A stretch of DNA of 64,000 nt from JAGVSR01 sp031413815 (GCA_031413815.1 JANOFU010000058.1:18002-82001); one strand, 5' to 3'. Positions 26,201-33,956 are shown, counted from the first letter of the stretch. The notes: a model not told the origin generated them from the sequence alone. Translations and numbers: made by a program.

Positions 26201-27082
26201 GCGCAAGTGGGCGTGCAGGAGCGCTCCAAGATGCCGGGTCGCCGCAAGGGCTACACCCAGAAGGCGACCGTCGGCGGGCACAAAGTCTATCTGCGCACCG
26301 GCGAATACGATGACGGCCAGTTGGGCGAGATTTTCATCGACATGCACAAGGAAGGTGCGGCTTTCCGGTCGTTGATGAATAACTTCGCCATCGCCATCTC
26401 GCTCGGGCTGCAGTACGGCGTACCGCTGGAAGAGTACGTGGAGGCGTTCACCTTCACGCGTTTTGAACCGGCAGGCCTCGTGCAGGGCAATGAGACCATC
26501 AAGAACGCGACGTCGATCCTCGACTACATCTTCCGGGAGCTCGCCGTCTCGTACCTGTCGCGTCACGATCTGGCGCACGTCGATCCGCGCGAAATCGTTG
26601 GTGAAACGGGGCTGGGCTCGGGCGATGACGCCACCGACATCCAGCTCGATCTCGATCTGCCGGCTAAGAAGTACGTGTCGATGGGCCTCGTGCGCGGCAA
26701 CGTCCCGCGCATTGTCGCCCGCGGCGGCGCGCACGCCATCAGCAGCCCCGGCGGCAACGCCGTGCAGCAGATGCAGGACGACGTGACGGCATTGTTCGGA
26801 TCATCGGGCAGCGGCGAGATGGCCCATGCTGGCAACGGTGTTGAATTGCGCACCTCCGGTGCGACAGCGCTCAAGGCTGAGACGGAGGTCATGTATCAGC
26901 GCACCACGGTGACGGCGGCCTCGCCGGCTTCCGCCAAGGCCCGCGCCGCCGACCGCATGTCGGAAGCCCGCCTGCGCGGCTACGAGGGCGTGTCGTGCTC
27001 GGAATGCCAGAACTTCACGATGGTGCGGAATGGCACATGTTTGAAGTGTGACACGTGTGGAAGCACGAGTGGGTGCAGTTGA
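23261..27082 (+). CDS. nrdJ: Vitamin B12-dependent ribonucleoside-diphosphate reductase (class II)
   Basis: A 1273-residue enzyme that makes deoxyribonucleotides with adenosylcobalamin as radical source. Visible motifs: PNSPQWFNTGLHW, NPCSEYMFLDDTACNLASLNL in the substrate site, NSNNSVRV, and QSSVVAPTGTIGLVMDCDTTGIEP. The C-terminus ends with a cysteine-rich tail, CSECQNFTMVRNGTCLKCDTCG, likely to relay reducing power. The ATG at 23261 follows CCGGGGGA; the frame continues upstream to 23126 but that part does not look like protein. A candidate NrdR site lies upstream and a strong hairpin follows. A large antisense open frame inside it is a GC artefact. Confidence 0.95.
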   Translation: MKISRRFTEAGNSPYAKIPFRRAISEIKNPDGSIVFRLDGFDVPEHWSQVAADILAQKYFRKAGVPKRLRKFEETQVPSWLWRSIADERALADLPEKERITGESDARQVFDRLAGTWTYWGWKGGYFTTEEDAQAFFDEHRYMLAMQMAAPNSPQWFNTGLHWAYGIDGPGQGHHYVDHETGQLTSSTSAYEHPQPHACFIQSVNDDLVNENGIMDLWVREARLFKYGSGTGSNFSSLRGANEKLSGGGRSSGLMSFLKIGDRAAGAIKSGGTTRRAAKMVVVDVDHPDIEEYINWKVKEEQKVAALVTGSKICQKRLKAIMSACVNCEADAVAPEAGKDERCFDPSKNPKLKAAIKDAKRDGVPMNYVLRVIQFAKQGYKDIDFATYDTDWDSEAYLTVSGQNSNNSVRVTDTFLNAVIDDKDWSLTARKDGKVSKTLRARDLWESIGHAAWASADPGIQFHTTINDWHTCPQSGEIRASNPCSEYMFLDDTACNLASLNLMTFRRADKSIDIEAYEHACRLWTVVLEISVLMAQFPSKQIAELSYRYRTLGLGFANIGGLLMASGIPYDSAEGRAICGAISAIMTGVSYATSAEMAQELGPFPGYEPNKAGMLRVIRNHRRAAYGERTGYEKLSVAPVPLDHKSCADQRLVDAAKRAWDHALSLGQAHGYRNAQSSVVAPTGTIGLVMDCDTTGIEPDFALVKFKKLAGGGYFKIINQQVPQALRHLGYREHEIAEIEAYAVGHGSLRQSPAINHATLKARGFTDEVLAKIEGGLGTAFDIKFVFNKWVIGEDFLTQTLKVPAAKLNDAAFDLFAHLGFSKKDVEAANNHVCGTMTVEGAPHLKAEHLPVFDCANACGRTGKRYLSVESHIRMMAASQPFISGAISKTINMPNEATVEDCKESYMLSWRLALKANALYRDGSKLSQPLNSQVLADDDDIEDITEQLTYDKPAVQRAMVAAERLAQRVAELEADLRMAQAQVGVQERSKMPGRRKGYTQKATVGGHKVYLRTGEYDDGQLGEIFIDMHKEGAAFRSLMNNFAIAISLGLQYGVPLEEYVEAFTFTRFEPAGLVQGNETIKNATSILDYIFRELAVSYLSRHDLAHVDPREIVGETGLGSGDDATDIQLDLDLPAKKYVSMGLVRGNVPRIVARGGAHAISSPGGNAVQQMQDDVTALFGSSGSGEMAHAGNGVELRTSGATALKAETEVMYQRTTVTAASPASAKARAADRMSEARLRGYEGVSCSECQNFTMVRNGTCLKCDTCGSTSGCS

Positions 27083-27095
27083 CGAAATATCCAAT

Positions 27096-27125
27096 GGCCG
27101 CTTGAGAGTATCAACTCAAGCGGCC
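27096..27125 (+). terminator. Strong hairpin after nrdJ
   Basis: GGCCGCTTGAG and CTCAAGCGGCC form a perfect 11-bp stem with an 8-nt loop, starting 14 bp after the nrdJ stop. Only AAAA follows, so there is no T-tract on this strand; it may stop transcription weakly or protect the 3' end. Confidence 0.55.
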
Positions 27126-27147
27126 AAAACCGCCGGAAAAACTTCTC

Positions 27148-27975
27148 GTGCGCAAGAATAAGAGATTGGCGGATGGGGCAGCCTGCACTTTTTGCGGTAG
27201 CATTGCTGCAACTGTCGAGCATTCACCACCAAAAGTGTTATTTCTTAATAGTGACTGTCCAAAAGGTTGGGAGTTCCCTGCCTGCGATAAGTGTAATGAG
27301 GGTACGCGACAATCAGATCAGATTTTTGCATTTTTCGTCTTCTCGAGCATTCTGGACCCGAGCCCCCCAGAGTGGGCTCATCTAAGAAAACTGATTCGTG
27401 GAATTTGGAACAATCAGCCTCAGGTAATAGATGAGGTTGTAAACAACACCGCGCAGATTCGGTTCGGGTCCGTTCTCACGCCGACCAGCGAAGGTCCGGC
27501 TCTCGTCACGATGGGTGACGCTCTTCAAAGTCACATAGACAGGGTTGCGGACAAGCTGGCCCTTGCGGCGCTCAAAAAATTGAAAGGCACTGGTGTTTCG
27601 AAAAGGGGTTTGGTTTGGCACGACTGGCGAACGAACTACGATTTCAGTATGAGCAATGTGCCTAAAGTTCCGGTCTCCTTTGGACCCCTTTCTTTCATTG
27701 AACAGGGCTCAAAGACTAGTAAGGGTCAATTTGCATTCCGGGCCTCTGACGCCACAGGTGAGAACGCAGTATTTAGGTTCGCCTTACAGAAGCGCGTTCT
27801 CCTTACATCTATTGTTTTCAAACCAGCGTCGGATGAAGAAGCATTGAATGCCCGCGGCAATGGCTTTAGATCGCCCATGACTATTGAGCCAAAGCGACCT
27901 ATCTCGCTGTCGCTCGCACCGCAATGTCAAATCATTCGCCCCCCGGCTTCAAATCGAAACGATAGGTTGGTTTGA
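27148..27975 (+). CDS. HNH-like zinc-finger protein, possibly acquired
   Basis: A 275-residue protein with CTFCG (Cys13, Cys16), VEHSPPK (Glu24-His25) and PACDKCN (Cys46, Cys49, Asn50). This is the two-CxxC treble-clef plus His-Pro-Pro layout of HNH-type nucleases with a C-terminal domain of unknown type (VDKLALAALKKLKGTG, FGPLSFIEQGSKTS). No HNH catalytic H-N-H run is complete enough to be sure of nuclease activity. The sequence is visibly richer in A and T than its neighbours and sits just before a repeat island, suggesting transfer. The start GTG 27148 is tentative. Confidence 0.6.
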   Translation: MRKNKRLADGAACTFCGSIAATVEHSPPKVLFLNSDCPKGWEFPACDKCNEGTRQSDQIFAFFVFSSILDPSPPEWAHLRKLIRGIWNNQPQVIDEVVNNTAQIRFGSVLTPTSEGPALVTMGDALQSHIDRVADKLALAALKKLKGTGVSKRGLVWHDWRTNYDFSMSNVPKVPVSFGPLSFIEQGSKTSKGQFAFRASDATGENAVFRFALQKRVLLTSIVFKPASDEEALNARGNGFRSPMTIEPKRPISLSLAPQCQIIRPPASNRNDRLV

Positions 27976-28162
27976 ACGCCTTCGATGCGCAGCAGCGTAG
28001 GTTGATCTAAGCCCATTTGCGAAACTCAACACCGTTCCGCGCCAGACATGTTGGGCTTCTCACGGCGCGGTCCGCGCCTCATTCAGCCCAACCTACAGGT
28101 CTGTGCGGTCTCCTCCCCACCGCTGTCATCCCCGCGCGGCCACTTGGAAGTCCGTAGAGGGG

Positions 28163-28320
28163 TCTCGCAAATTCCCTCTCCCATAGGGAGAGGGTTAGGG
28201 TGAGGGGTGATGGTCTCACAGTTGAAGCACCAAAACCCCTCACCCGGTTCGCCAAGGATGACATAGCCGAAGCTAAGTCATGGCGAACCTGCCCTCTCCC
28301 CATGGGAGAGGGAACAGACG
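28163..28320. repeat. Structured dispersed repeat (two-module), copy 1
   Basis: It starts with CCCTCTCCCATAGGGAGAGGG and TTAGGGTGAGGGG, then AACCCCTCACCCGGTTCGCC leading into a long hairpin closed by GGCGAAC, then CCCTCTCCCCATGGGAGAGGG. The same modules occur at 41531-41680 in the opposite order. Confidence 0.75.
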
Positions 28321-28384
28321 AGCGGCGCACGCGACTCATCACACAATACGTCGCTCACCACTCTGCACTCGCTCCGCCCCACCG

Positions 28385-28482
28385 CTGTCATCCTCGCCCT
28401 CGTGGCAAGGATCCATTCTTCAGCAAACGCCAGCGCTTGCGGCTGAATGGGTCCTCGGGCCAAGCCCGAGGATGACACGTTG
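28385..28482. repeat. GTCATCC/GGATGACA intergenic repeat
   Basis: TGTCATCCTCGCCCTCG opens and GCCCGAGGATGACA closes a roughly 95-bp imperfect inverted unit, with an inner AGCGCTTGCGGCTG. Part-copies (GTCATCCCCGCG) lie at 28124 and 28510. The function is unknown; such units are common in Rhizobiales intergenic DNA. Confidence 0.5.
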
Positions 28483-28509
28483 GGAGAGATGCGCTCCGCC
28501 CTCACCTCC

Positions 28510-28620
28510 CATCATCCCCGCGTCGCAGCGCCACCGCACCGGAGGGCGGCAGGCGGGGACCCAGACGAGCGTCAGTGGGAAAAGGAAAAGGCCGGTTGCT
28601 CACTCCCACATCTCGCCCAG
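28510..28620. repeat. Dispersed intergenic repeat, copy 2
   Basis: This is the partner of 20497-20600: the blocks CGCGTCGCAGCGCCACCGCA, GGCGGCAGGCGG, GTCAGTGGGAAAA and CTCCCACATCTCGCCC occur in the same order and spacing. The two copies are clearly diverged, so the element is old or mobile over long times. Confidence 0.7.
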
Positions 28621-28634
28621 CCATCGGTTTGAAT

Positions 28635-28668
28635 GGTGTCAGACACCACTGAAGAGGTGTCTGACACC
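28635..28668. repeat. Perfect GGTGTCAGACACC / GGTGTCTGACACC hairpin
   Basis: Two 13-bp arms, each a palindrome around a single central base, are mutually complementary with an 8-nt spacer, so the unit can fold as one 13-bp stem. Related copies lie at 20833, 30231, 30294 and 39858. Confidence 0.75.
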
Positions 28669-28910
28669 AATCTCGCCCCCGGATCCACCCCACTCCATGT
28701 TCACTCCGAAAGCTGTTTCGTCACTCTCGCCCATAATGCCTTCGCCGTAACCCGCTAAGTCAAATGTGTGACGAACTCAGGTGCGGGCTCGAGGAGGGCG
28801 AATCCCGGCCGCATGTGCGTTCGTACTTTGTGCGGGGCGCGGATGGTGGTCACGGTCTCCCGGGACACCATCGGCACTGCGCGCGTCACCGGTGTGCGGG
28901 GTCGAGTTCG

Positions 28911-29099
28911 ATGCAAGTTTTAGACATCAACGAGTATGCGCTTGTCGTGCTCGCGGCGATGTATCCGCCGTCCTACATTCCGCCTGTTCACCAGACCCTC
29001 GCCGAGGAGCTGCAACAGTGCGGCCTGCTTCAGCACAGTGGCGACCGCTGGCATGCCACGGAATTGGGACGAGCCTTGGCGGCGGAGACGCTGCATTAA
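28911..29099 (+). CDS. Small winged-helix-like hypothetical protein
   Basis: A 62-residue frame from ATG 28911: MQVLDINEYALVVLAAMYPP, then a helix with HQTLAEELQQCGLLQ and a short wing-like HATELGRALAA. The pattern resembles a small DNA-binding wHTH domain, but it is short and has no strong ribosome-binding site. The longer open frame from 28764 has repeat-like composition before this Met. It may be real or a chance frame. Confidence 0.4.
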   Translation: MQVLDINEYALVVLAAMYPPSYIPPVHQTLAEELQQCGLLQHSGDRWHATELGRALAAETLH

Positions 29100-29155
29100 A
29101 GGCGCGTGTGTCAAATTCGATGATGCGCTAAGCGCTCGAACCTAACGGTTGCGCG

Positions 29156-30178
29156 TTACTCTGCGAGGGCCTTCGCCACCTTAGGCGCGAAGTAGGTGAG
29201 CACGCCGGCGCACCCCGCCCGTTTGAACCCGAGCAGGCTTTCCATCATCGCCTTATCGCCGTCGAGCCAGCCGTTGCCGGCGGCAGCCATGATCATCGCG
29301 TACTCGCCGGACACCTGATAGGCGAACACCGGCACGTTGAACGTCTCCGACACACGCCGCACGATGTCGAGATAGGGCATGCCCGGCTTCACCATCACCA
29401 TGTCGGCCCCTTCGGCGATGTCGAGGGCGACTTCACGCAGCGCTTCATCGGTGTTGGCAGGGTCCATCTGGTAGGTGCGTTTGTCACCCTTCAGTGCCGA
29501 TGATGACCCTACAGCGTCCCGGAACGGGCCGTAGAACGCACTGGCGTACTTCGCGGCATAAGCCATCAGTTGCGTGTCGGTGTGGCCCGCGTTTTCAAGC
29601 GCGCGGCGGATGGCGCCGATGCGGCCGTCCATCATATCCGACGGCGCCAGCACATCGCAGCCGGCCGCAACCTGATTGAGCGATTGCTTGATGAGCGCGC
29701 CGACCGTCTCGTCGTTGAGGATGACTCCGTCGCGCAGCAGGCCGTCGTGACCGTGGCTCGTGTAGGGATCGAGGGCGACGTCGAGAATGATGCCGAGGCC
29801 GAGGCCAGCGTCTTTGATGGCGCGGGTGGCGCGGCAGACCAGATTGTCCGGGTTGAAGGCTTCGCGCGCGTCATCGGAGCGCAACTTCGGATCCGTGTAG
29901 GGGAACAACGCGACGGCAGGAATGCCAAGCGCCACGGCTTCGCGGGCGGCCGTCACAATGAGATCGATCGACAACCGCTCAACGCCCGGCATCGACGCGA
30001 TGGGCTCGCGCACAGTTTTGCCCTCAAGAACGAACAGTGGCCAGATGAGATCCGCCGGCGACAACGTGTGCTCGGCGACCATGCGGCGGGCCCAGTTGGC
30101 GTGGCGGTTGCGGCGCATGCGCACCAGCGGATAGGCGCCGGGGGCAGACGGGGGCGTGTCGCGAGGCGTGGAGGCCAT
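29156..30178 (-). CDS. hemB: Delta-aminolevulinic acid dehydratase (porphobilinogen synthase)
   Basis: A 340-residue enzyme that condenses two 5-aminolevulinate molecules to porphobilinogen, the second step of tetrapyrrole synthesis (haem and B12). Active-site lysines are visible in AYAAKYASAFYGPFRDA and VMVKPGMPYLD. The metal-site block reads DVALDPYTSHGHDG, the Asp-type (Mg-dependent) form typical of alphaproteobacteria and not the Cys zinc form. It is leftward, with a repeat-bearing gap before the extensin-like gene. hemA is at 36386. Confidence 0.95.
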   Translation of the reverse strand: MASTPRDTPPSAPGAYPLVRMRRNRHANWARRMVAEHTLSPADLIWPLFVLEGKTVREPIASMPGVERLSIDLIVTAAREAVALGIPAVALFPYTDPKLRSDDAREAFNPDNLVCRATRAIKDAGLGLGIILDVALDPYTSHGHDGLLRDGVILNDETVGALIKQSLNQVAAGCDVLAPSDMMDGRIGAIRRALENAGHTDTQLMAYAAKYASAFYGPFRDAVGSSSALKGDKRTYQMDPANTDEALREVALDIAEGADMVMVKPGMPYLDIVRRVSETFNVPVFAYQVSGEYAMIMAAAGNGWLDGDKAMMESLLGFKRAGCAGVLTYFAPKVAKALAE

Positions 30179-30230
30179 GGGAGATGCGTGAGCTCTAAAC
30201 TACGTTTTGGGGGCGCTGGTGCCGGTCGCT

Positions 30231-30306
30231 GGTGTCAGACACCAAGTCTTTTCGCCGTTGCGCCGCCGCCGTGCAAGGGAAACAGGGTTGTATGGTGTCA
30301 GACACC
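30231..30306. repeat. Two direct copies of GGTGTCAGACACC flanking 50 bp
   Basis: Identical 13-mers at 30231-30243 and 30294-30306 bracket about 50 bp in the gap between hemB and the extensin-like gene. The second lies 6 bp before that gene's stop codon on the other strand. Each is a palindrome on its own. Confidence 0.72.
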
Positions 30307-30311
30307 AAAAT

Positions 30312-31637
30312 TCACTCGCAGAAGTTGGACCGTTCGCGCGGCGCCATGTCGATGTGGAAATGGTTGCGGTGGGCGTTGTTGGCTTCGGGGCCGAGCGTGG
30401 TGCCGAAGATTTTGCAGGCCGACGTGTGCGCCTCGCGCATAAAGCGGGACATCTTCGTCGGCGGTTGCACGAGGGGCGCGTCGTCCAATGATGCCTCTGC
30501 GGCCTTCGTTGACTTGGTCTTTGTCTTGGCCGCCGCCGCTGCGCCATCAGCGTTGATCTTGATGCTGCTCGTTTCGACACTCTTTTGTTTTGGGCCACCA
30601 AGCTGCGACGGCACCATGCCGAGCGCGGGGGCTTTCGCGGCCCCCGGTCCCGCGCCTTCAACAATCGTGGAGCGCACGAGATCAGCGGCGGTTCCCGGTT
30701 CCGGCGGTGTCGTGGTGGACTTCGCGATGACAGGCTTCGGCTGCGTCGCAGCTTTGGCCGCCTCCGCGATGGCCGCGCGCTGGGCGGCGGCTTTCTCTTC
30801 CGCCGCTTTGGCTGCTAAAACGCGCGCCCGCACATCGCGTTCGGTGTCGCCCCAACCGGCCAGCACGTAGGCCCGCTCACCCTGCGCTGTGATAAAGCCG
30901 CGAATATCGAGCGCGTTGGCGCGGCCATGCTCGGACAGCTTGGACTTCGTGCGCCCGTAGGCATTGCGGCACGAGTAATCGCTCATGGTTTCGATCTTGA
31001 TGATCTGCGCGCCCAGATGCTTCTTGGCCAGCGGCTGCAGATCGCCCGTCATCCAGGTGTGCAACGCCGCGACCATATCGCAGGTCAGAACAGCGGGTGG
31101 CGACAGCACGACTTCGGGGTTGCGGCCAACGCTGACGAGACGGACCGGCGCGGGCGCGCCGCAGTCTCCGGTCCGGAACGGCGCTTCCGGCAAGGTGACG
31201 GCGTGGACCGATTTCAGAACTTGGGTGCAGCGAGCCTTGGCCAGTTCAAGTTCCGCCGACGACCACTCGGTCGGAATGGTGGCGGGGTTGGCCTTGGCGT
31301 CCGCTTCCGCTTTGGCTTCTGGCAAGGTTTTCGGCCAGTTGGCGTCTTTGCCAGGCACCGTCTTTGCAGGCTCGGTCTTGGCTGGGACAACAGCAGCTGG
31401 AGCGGTGGCCGCTGCAGGCGGGGCCAACACCTTTGTCTTTGTCGCTTCGAGGGGTTTGACGGCAGCGGGCTTCGTGTCGCTGGTGACGTGATGCGCCCCG
31501 GCATGAGGCGCCGGCGTGGTCACGGGCAGCCCTTTGGCGTCCTTCGGCTTCTTGATCGGCATAGGAACGTCTGCGGCCAGGGCCGAAGCGGCCAAAGCAC
31601 AGGCGGAAACAGCTATCGTAAGTGACAACCACCTCAT
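30312..31637 (-). CDS. Extensin-like domain protein with Ala-rich insertion
   Basis: A 441-residue exported protein: signal peptide (ISVCALAASALAADVPMP), a Lys/Ala/Pro-rich linker (about residues 30-120), then the extensin-like C domain. The domain contains VLTCDMVAALHTWM, SDYSCRNAYGRTKSKLSEHGRANALDIRGF and, at the very end, AHRNHFHIDM...SNFCE with the H-x-H metal-type pair. Between the two halves lies a roughly 110-residue low-complexity insertion rich in Ala, Lys and Thr, so the domain is split. The family is related to D-Ala-D-Ala peptidases; a cell-wall role is likely but not shown. Confidence 0.8.
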   Translation of the reverse strand: MRWLSLTIAVSACALAASALAADVPMPIKKPKDAKGLPVTTPAPHAGAHHVTSDTKPAAVKPLEATKTKVLAPPAAATAPAAVVPAKTEPAKTVPGKDANWPKTLPEAKAEADAKANPATIPTEWSSAELELAKARCTQVLKSVHAVTLPEAPFRTGDCGAPAPVRLVSVGRNPEVVLSPPAVLTCDMVAALHTWMTGDLQPLAKKHLGAQIIKIETMSDYSCRNAYGRTKSKLSEHGRANALDIRGFITAQGERAYVLAGWGDTERDVRARVLAAKAAEEKAAAQRAAIAEAAKAATQPKPVIAKSTTTPPEPGTAADLVRSTIVEGAGPGAAKAPALGMVPSQLGGPKQKSVETSSIKINADGAAAAAKTKTKSTKAAEASLDDAPLVQPPTKMSRFMREAHTSACKIFGTTLGPEANNAHRNHFHIDMAPRERSNFCE

Positions 31638-31835
31638 CGGATGCGCTGATCCATGCTGACGATGATAATACGGATCTACTTGTTCATTCGGCTGCAGATC
31701 AACGCACGAATCATCGAGTGAGTTTCGTCTGTAAGCTGTTCGGTGTATAGCGGCAAAATGTGGCCGTGCAACGGGTTGCGGGCAAAGGTTGCGTCCCGCA
31801 GAACAACGTGTGGACGGCGCACGCGGAGATCAAGT

Positions 31836-32930
31836 GTGGTGGGCGAGACTTTGACTGAGACGTCGGATGTCGAGGTAGAAGCGCGGGGCACGCTGGCCTT
31901 GATCACGTTGAACCGTAGCAAAGCTTTGAATGCCTTGACGATTGGGATGCGGGAGAAACTGCTTCAATCGTTTCCTCGATTATCGCGCGATCCCACGATC
32001 TATGCCGTCGTCATTCAATCGGCGAGCCCCAAAGCGTTCTCAGCGGGTTCCGATGTGCGTGAGGTCACGGCACTGGGCCGCTCGGACAAGGCTGCCGCCC
32101 GCCGCGCGTTCCAGGATGAATATGCTCTTGATTGGCAAATCGAATGTTTTTCCAAACCAACCGTCTCGCTGATCGACGGCATGGTGATGGGCGGCGGCGT
32201 GGGGATTTCAGTCTACGGAACGCATCGTGTGGCTGGCGAGCGATACTCATTCGCGATGCCGGAAACGATGATCGGATTGTTTCCCGATGTTGGAGTGTGC
32301 CACGCGCTGGCGCGGATGCCGGGACATATCGGGATGTATCTCGGGCTGACCGGGCGCAGCATTGGCCGCGCGGATGCGATTGCGCTTGAATTGGTTACGC
32401 ATTGCATCTCAAGCGCGGAGTTTCCAGCAATTATTGCCGAACTCGCCAATACGCTGCCGGTTGATCCGCTGCTTGATCGCCGTCACACAGATCCTGGACC
32501 CGGCGACCTGCCGCAGCATGCTGACACCATTGCGCAGTGCTTCTCTGCCGCGCACGTCGAGGCCATCATCGAGCGTTTGTCCGCGGTGGTTGGACGCGAT
32601 CAAGACTGGGCGCGGGATGTGGCGAAGGATCTCAATGCGCGATCGCCGTTGTCGCTCAAAGTCACCCACCGTCATATTCGCAATTCCACCGCGCTCGATT
32701 TGCGGCAGGTGCTGCAGATTGATTACCGGCTCGGCTGCAGGTTTCTGGACGGGCACGATTTCTATGAGGGAACTCGGGCCGTCCTCATTGACAAAGACGG
32801 CCAACCCAAGTGGCAGCCCGCGCGGATGGCAGATGTCACGCCCGCCATGATCGAGGATTACTTTGCGCCCCTGGGTGATGCGGAGTGGGCGTTGCCGACG
32901 CGCGCTGAGATGCAGGCTGCGCGATCATGA
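31836..32930 (+). CDS. 3-hydroxyisobutyryl-CoA hydrolase/enoyl-CoA hydratase family protein
   Basis: A 364-residue crotonase-fold enzyme of the HIBCH branch. It shows ALITLNRSKALNALTIGM, SAGSDVREVTALGR, the oxyanion-hole block MVMGGGVGISVYGTHRVAGE and MPETMIGLFPDVGVCHALARMPG, the last being typical of 3-hydroxyisobutyryl-CoA hydrolase (valine breakdown). GTG 31836 has GGAG seven bases upstream; the earlier in-frame ATG at 31743 has no such site. The C-terminal half ends with a VTHRHIRNSTALDLRQ block. It is divergent from the extensin-like gene. Confidence 0.82.
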   Translation: MVGETLTETSDVEVEARGTLALITLNRSKALNALTIGMREKLLQSFPRLSRDPTIYAVVIQSASPKAFSAGSDVREVTALGRSDKAAARRAFQDEYALDWQIECFSKPTVSLIDGMVMGGGVGISVYGTHRVAGERYSFAMPETMIGLFPDVGVCHALARMPGHIGMYLGLTGRSIGRADAIALELVTHCISSAEFPAIIAELANTLPVDPLLDRRHTDPGPGDLPQHADTIAQCFSAAHVEAIIERLSAVVGRDQDWARDVAKDLNARSPLSLKVTHRHIRNSTALDLRQVLQIDYRLGCRFLDGHDFYEGTRAVLIDKDGQPKWQPARMADVTPAMIEDYFAPLGDAEWALPTRAEMQAARS

Positions 32931-33063
32931 TGGTGGGGCGGTGGATCAAGGTTAGCGAAGCCTCAATGTCAGTCACATAATATGATGCGAGTGTTTGGAT
33001 AAGTTAAAATTTAAAAAAGGCTTCGAAAATACCCCCGTTACTATTCTTTTACTATATCTATTC

Positions 33064-33091
33064 AGGTAACTTTTAGGTGTCTGCGTTACCT
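33064..33091. promoter_or_regulatory. AGGTAAC-N14-GTTACCT inverted repeat before ldtR
   Basis: A 7-bp inverted repeat in an unusually AT-rich stretch (32975-33115) about 60 bp before the ldtR start. It could be an operator for LdtR or another regulator. As TTTT follows the second arm, it could alternatively be a weak terminator for the upstream gene. Confidence 0.4.
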
Positions 33092-33152
33092 TTTGTCCAA
33101 CCCGGGAAAAAACAATGCCGGGATATGCGTCAAACAGGTACGAGGCAGGTCT

Positions 33153-33662
33153 ATGAGTGCAGCTTTCAGTGCGGTGCGTCCAAACGCGCCGGTTCAAGAC
33201 GAGGCGTTCCGCAGTGAATATCTTCAGGCTCTGCGCCTGATTGAGCGGCTCCACCGTCTCCTTCTCGATGTCATTAAGGACGAATTCGATCGCCTTGGTG
33301 GCTCTGATCTCAACAGCGTTCAAGCGCTGCTGCTCTATAACATCGGCGAAAGCGAACTGACCGCCGGTGAATTGAAGAGCCGCGGTTATTATCTCGGGTC
33401 GAACGTGTCCTACAATCTCAAGAAGCTCGTCGACATGGGCTACATCCACTACAAGCGGTCGGAAGTCGATCGCCGCAGCGTGCGGGTGAGCCTGTCGCAG
33501 AAGGGCCTCGACGCCTGCGCCGTCGTCCACAAGCTCTATCATCGTCAGCTCGGCTCGATCGAAGCTGTTGGCGAAGTGTCGAGCGAAGACTTCCGCGGGC
33601 TCAACAAGGCGCTGGTTCGCCTTGAGCGCTTCTGGTCTGACCAGATCCGCTATCGTCTCTAA
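33153..33662 (+). CDS. ldtR: MarR/winged-helix regulator LdtR
   Basis: A 169-residue DNA-binding regulator of the LdtR type. The start MSAAFSAVRPNAPVQDEAF at 33153 matches family length. The helix-turn-helix lies around residues 65-90 (LTAGELKSRGYYLGSNVSYNLKKLVDMGYIHY) with the wing at SEVDRRSVRVSLSQKG. LdtR is known in rhizobia and Liberibacter to control a nearby L,D-transpeptidase gene and osmotic or envelope stress; such a gene follows here after a terminator, supporting the call. Small-molecule inhibition is known for the family. Confidence 0.9.
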   Translation: MSAAFSAVRPNAPVQDEAFRSEYLQALRLIERLHRLLLDVIKDEFDRLGGSDLNSVQALLLYNIGESELTAGELKSRGYYLGSNVSYNLKKLVDMGYIHYKRSEVDRRSVRVSLSQKGLDACAVVHKLYHRQLGSIEAVGEVSSEDFRGLNKALVRLERFWSDQIRYRL

Positions 33663-33727
33663 TCGCCGGGTAACGGGTGGCGAGGGGAGCCGGGGGCTTC
33701 AGGGGTGCCGTTCTAGTCCGACATGGT

Positions 33728-33758
33728 AAAGGGCTGCAGCGAAAGCTGCGGCCCTTTT
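33728..33758 (+). terminator. Rho-independent terminator after ldtR
   Basis: AAAGGGCTGCAGC-GAAA-GCTGCGGCCCTTTT: a 10-bp stem with one G-T pair, a GAAA tetraloop and a following run of T. It lies 66 bp after ldtR and separates it from ldtP. Confidence 0.88.
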
Positions 33759-33956
33759 CGCTGTTGTTGCACGACGGCACCAGGCCCTAGTTTTGACCTG
33801 GGGGCAGTCGCGAATACGGCTTTTCAAGCAGCCGCGAATATCACACCGTCGGCTCTCGTTTTATGGTCAAATATGGTTGCGCGACGCGCTTGGGTCATGA
33901 TGTTCTAAGTCGTGTTGCGACGGGTCATTTTGGCGCTCAGGGACAATTGAAAAACG

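Larger units (their letters stand above)
27976..28910. other. Repeat island between HNH-like gene and hemB region
   Basis: About 930 bp with no convincing gene, holding at least four kinds of short repeat, described separately: the CCCTCTCCC...GGGAGAGGG module, a GTCATCC...GGATGACA module, a second copy of the 100-bp repeat, and a perfect GGTGTCAGACACC hairpin. Such islands are typical of neutral insertion sites. Confidence 0.65.

Noticed and set aside
24566..26734. 722-residue antisense open frame inside nrdJ
   Set aside because: It is the opposite-strand shadow of a well-conserved gene in GC-rich DNA; composition is Arg/Ala/Val-rich with no motifs.
28060..28700. CRISPR array
   Set aside because: Repeats are few, unequal in length and of several kinds, with no regular spacers and no cas genes.
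27083..30311. Integrated element with tRNA attachment site
   Set aside because: No integrase or transposase, no tRNA and no flanking direct repeats were seen around the HNH-like gene.
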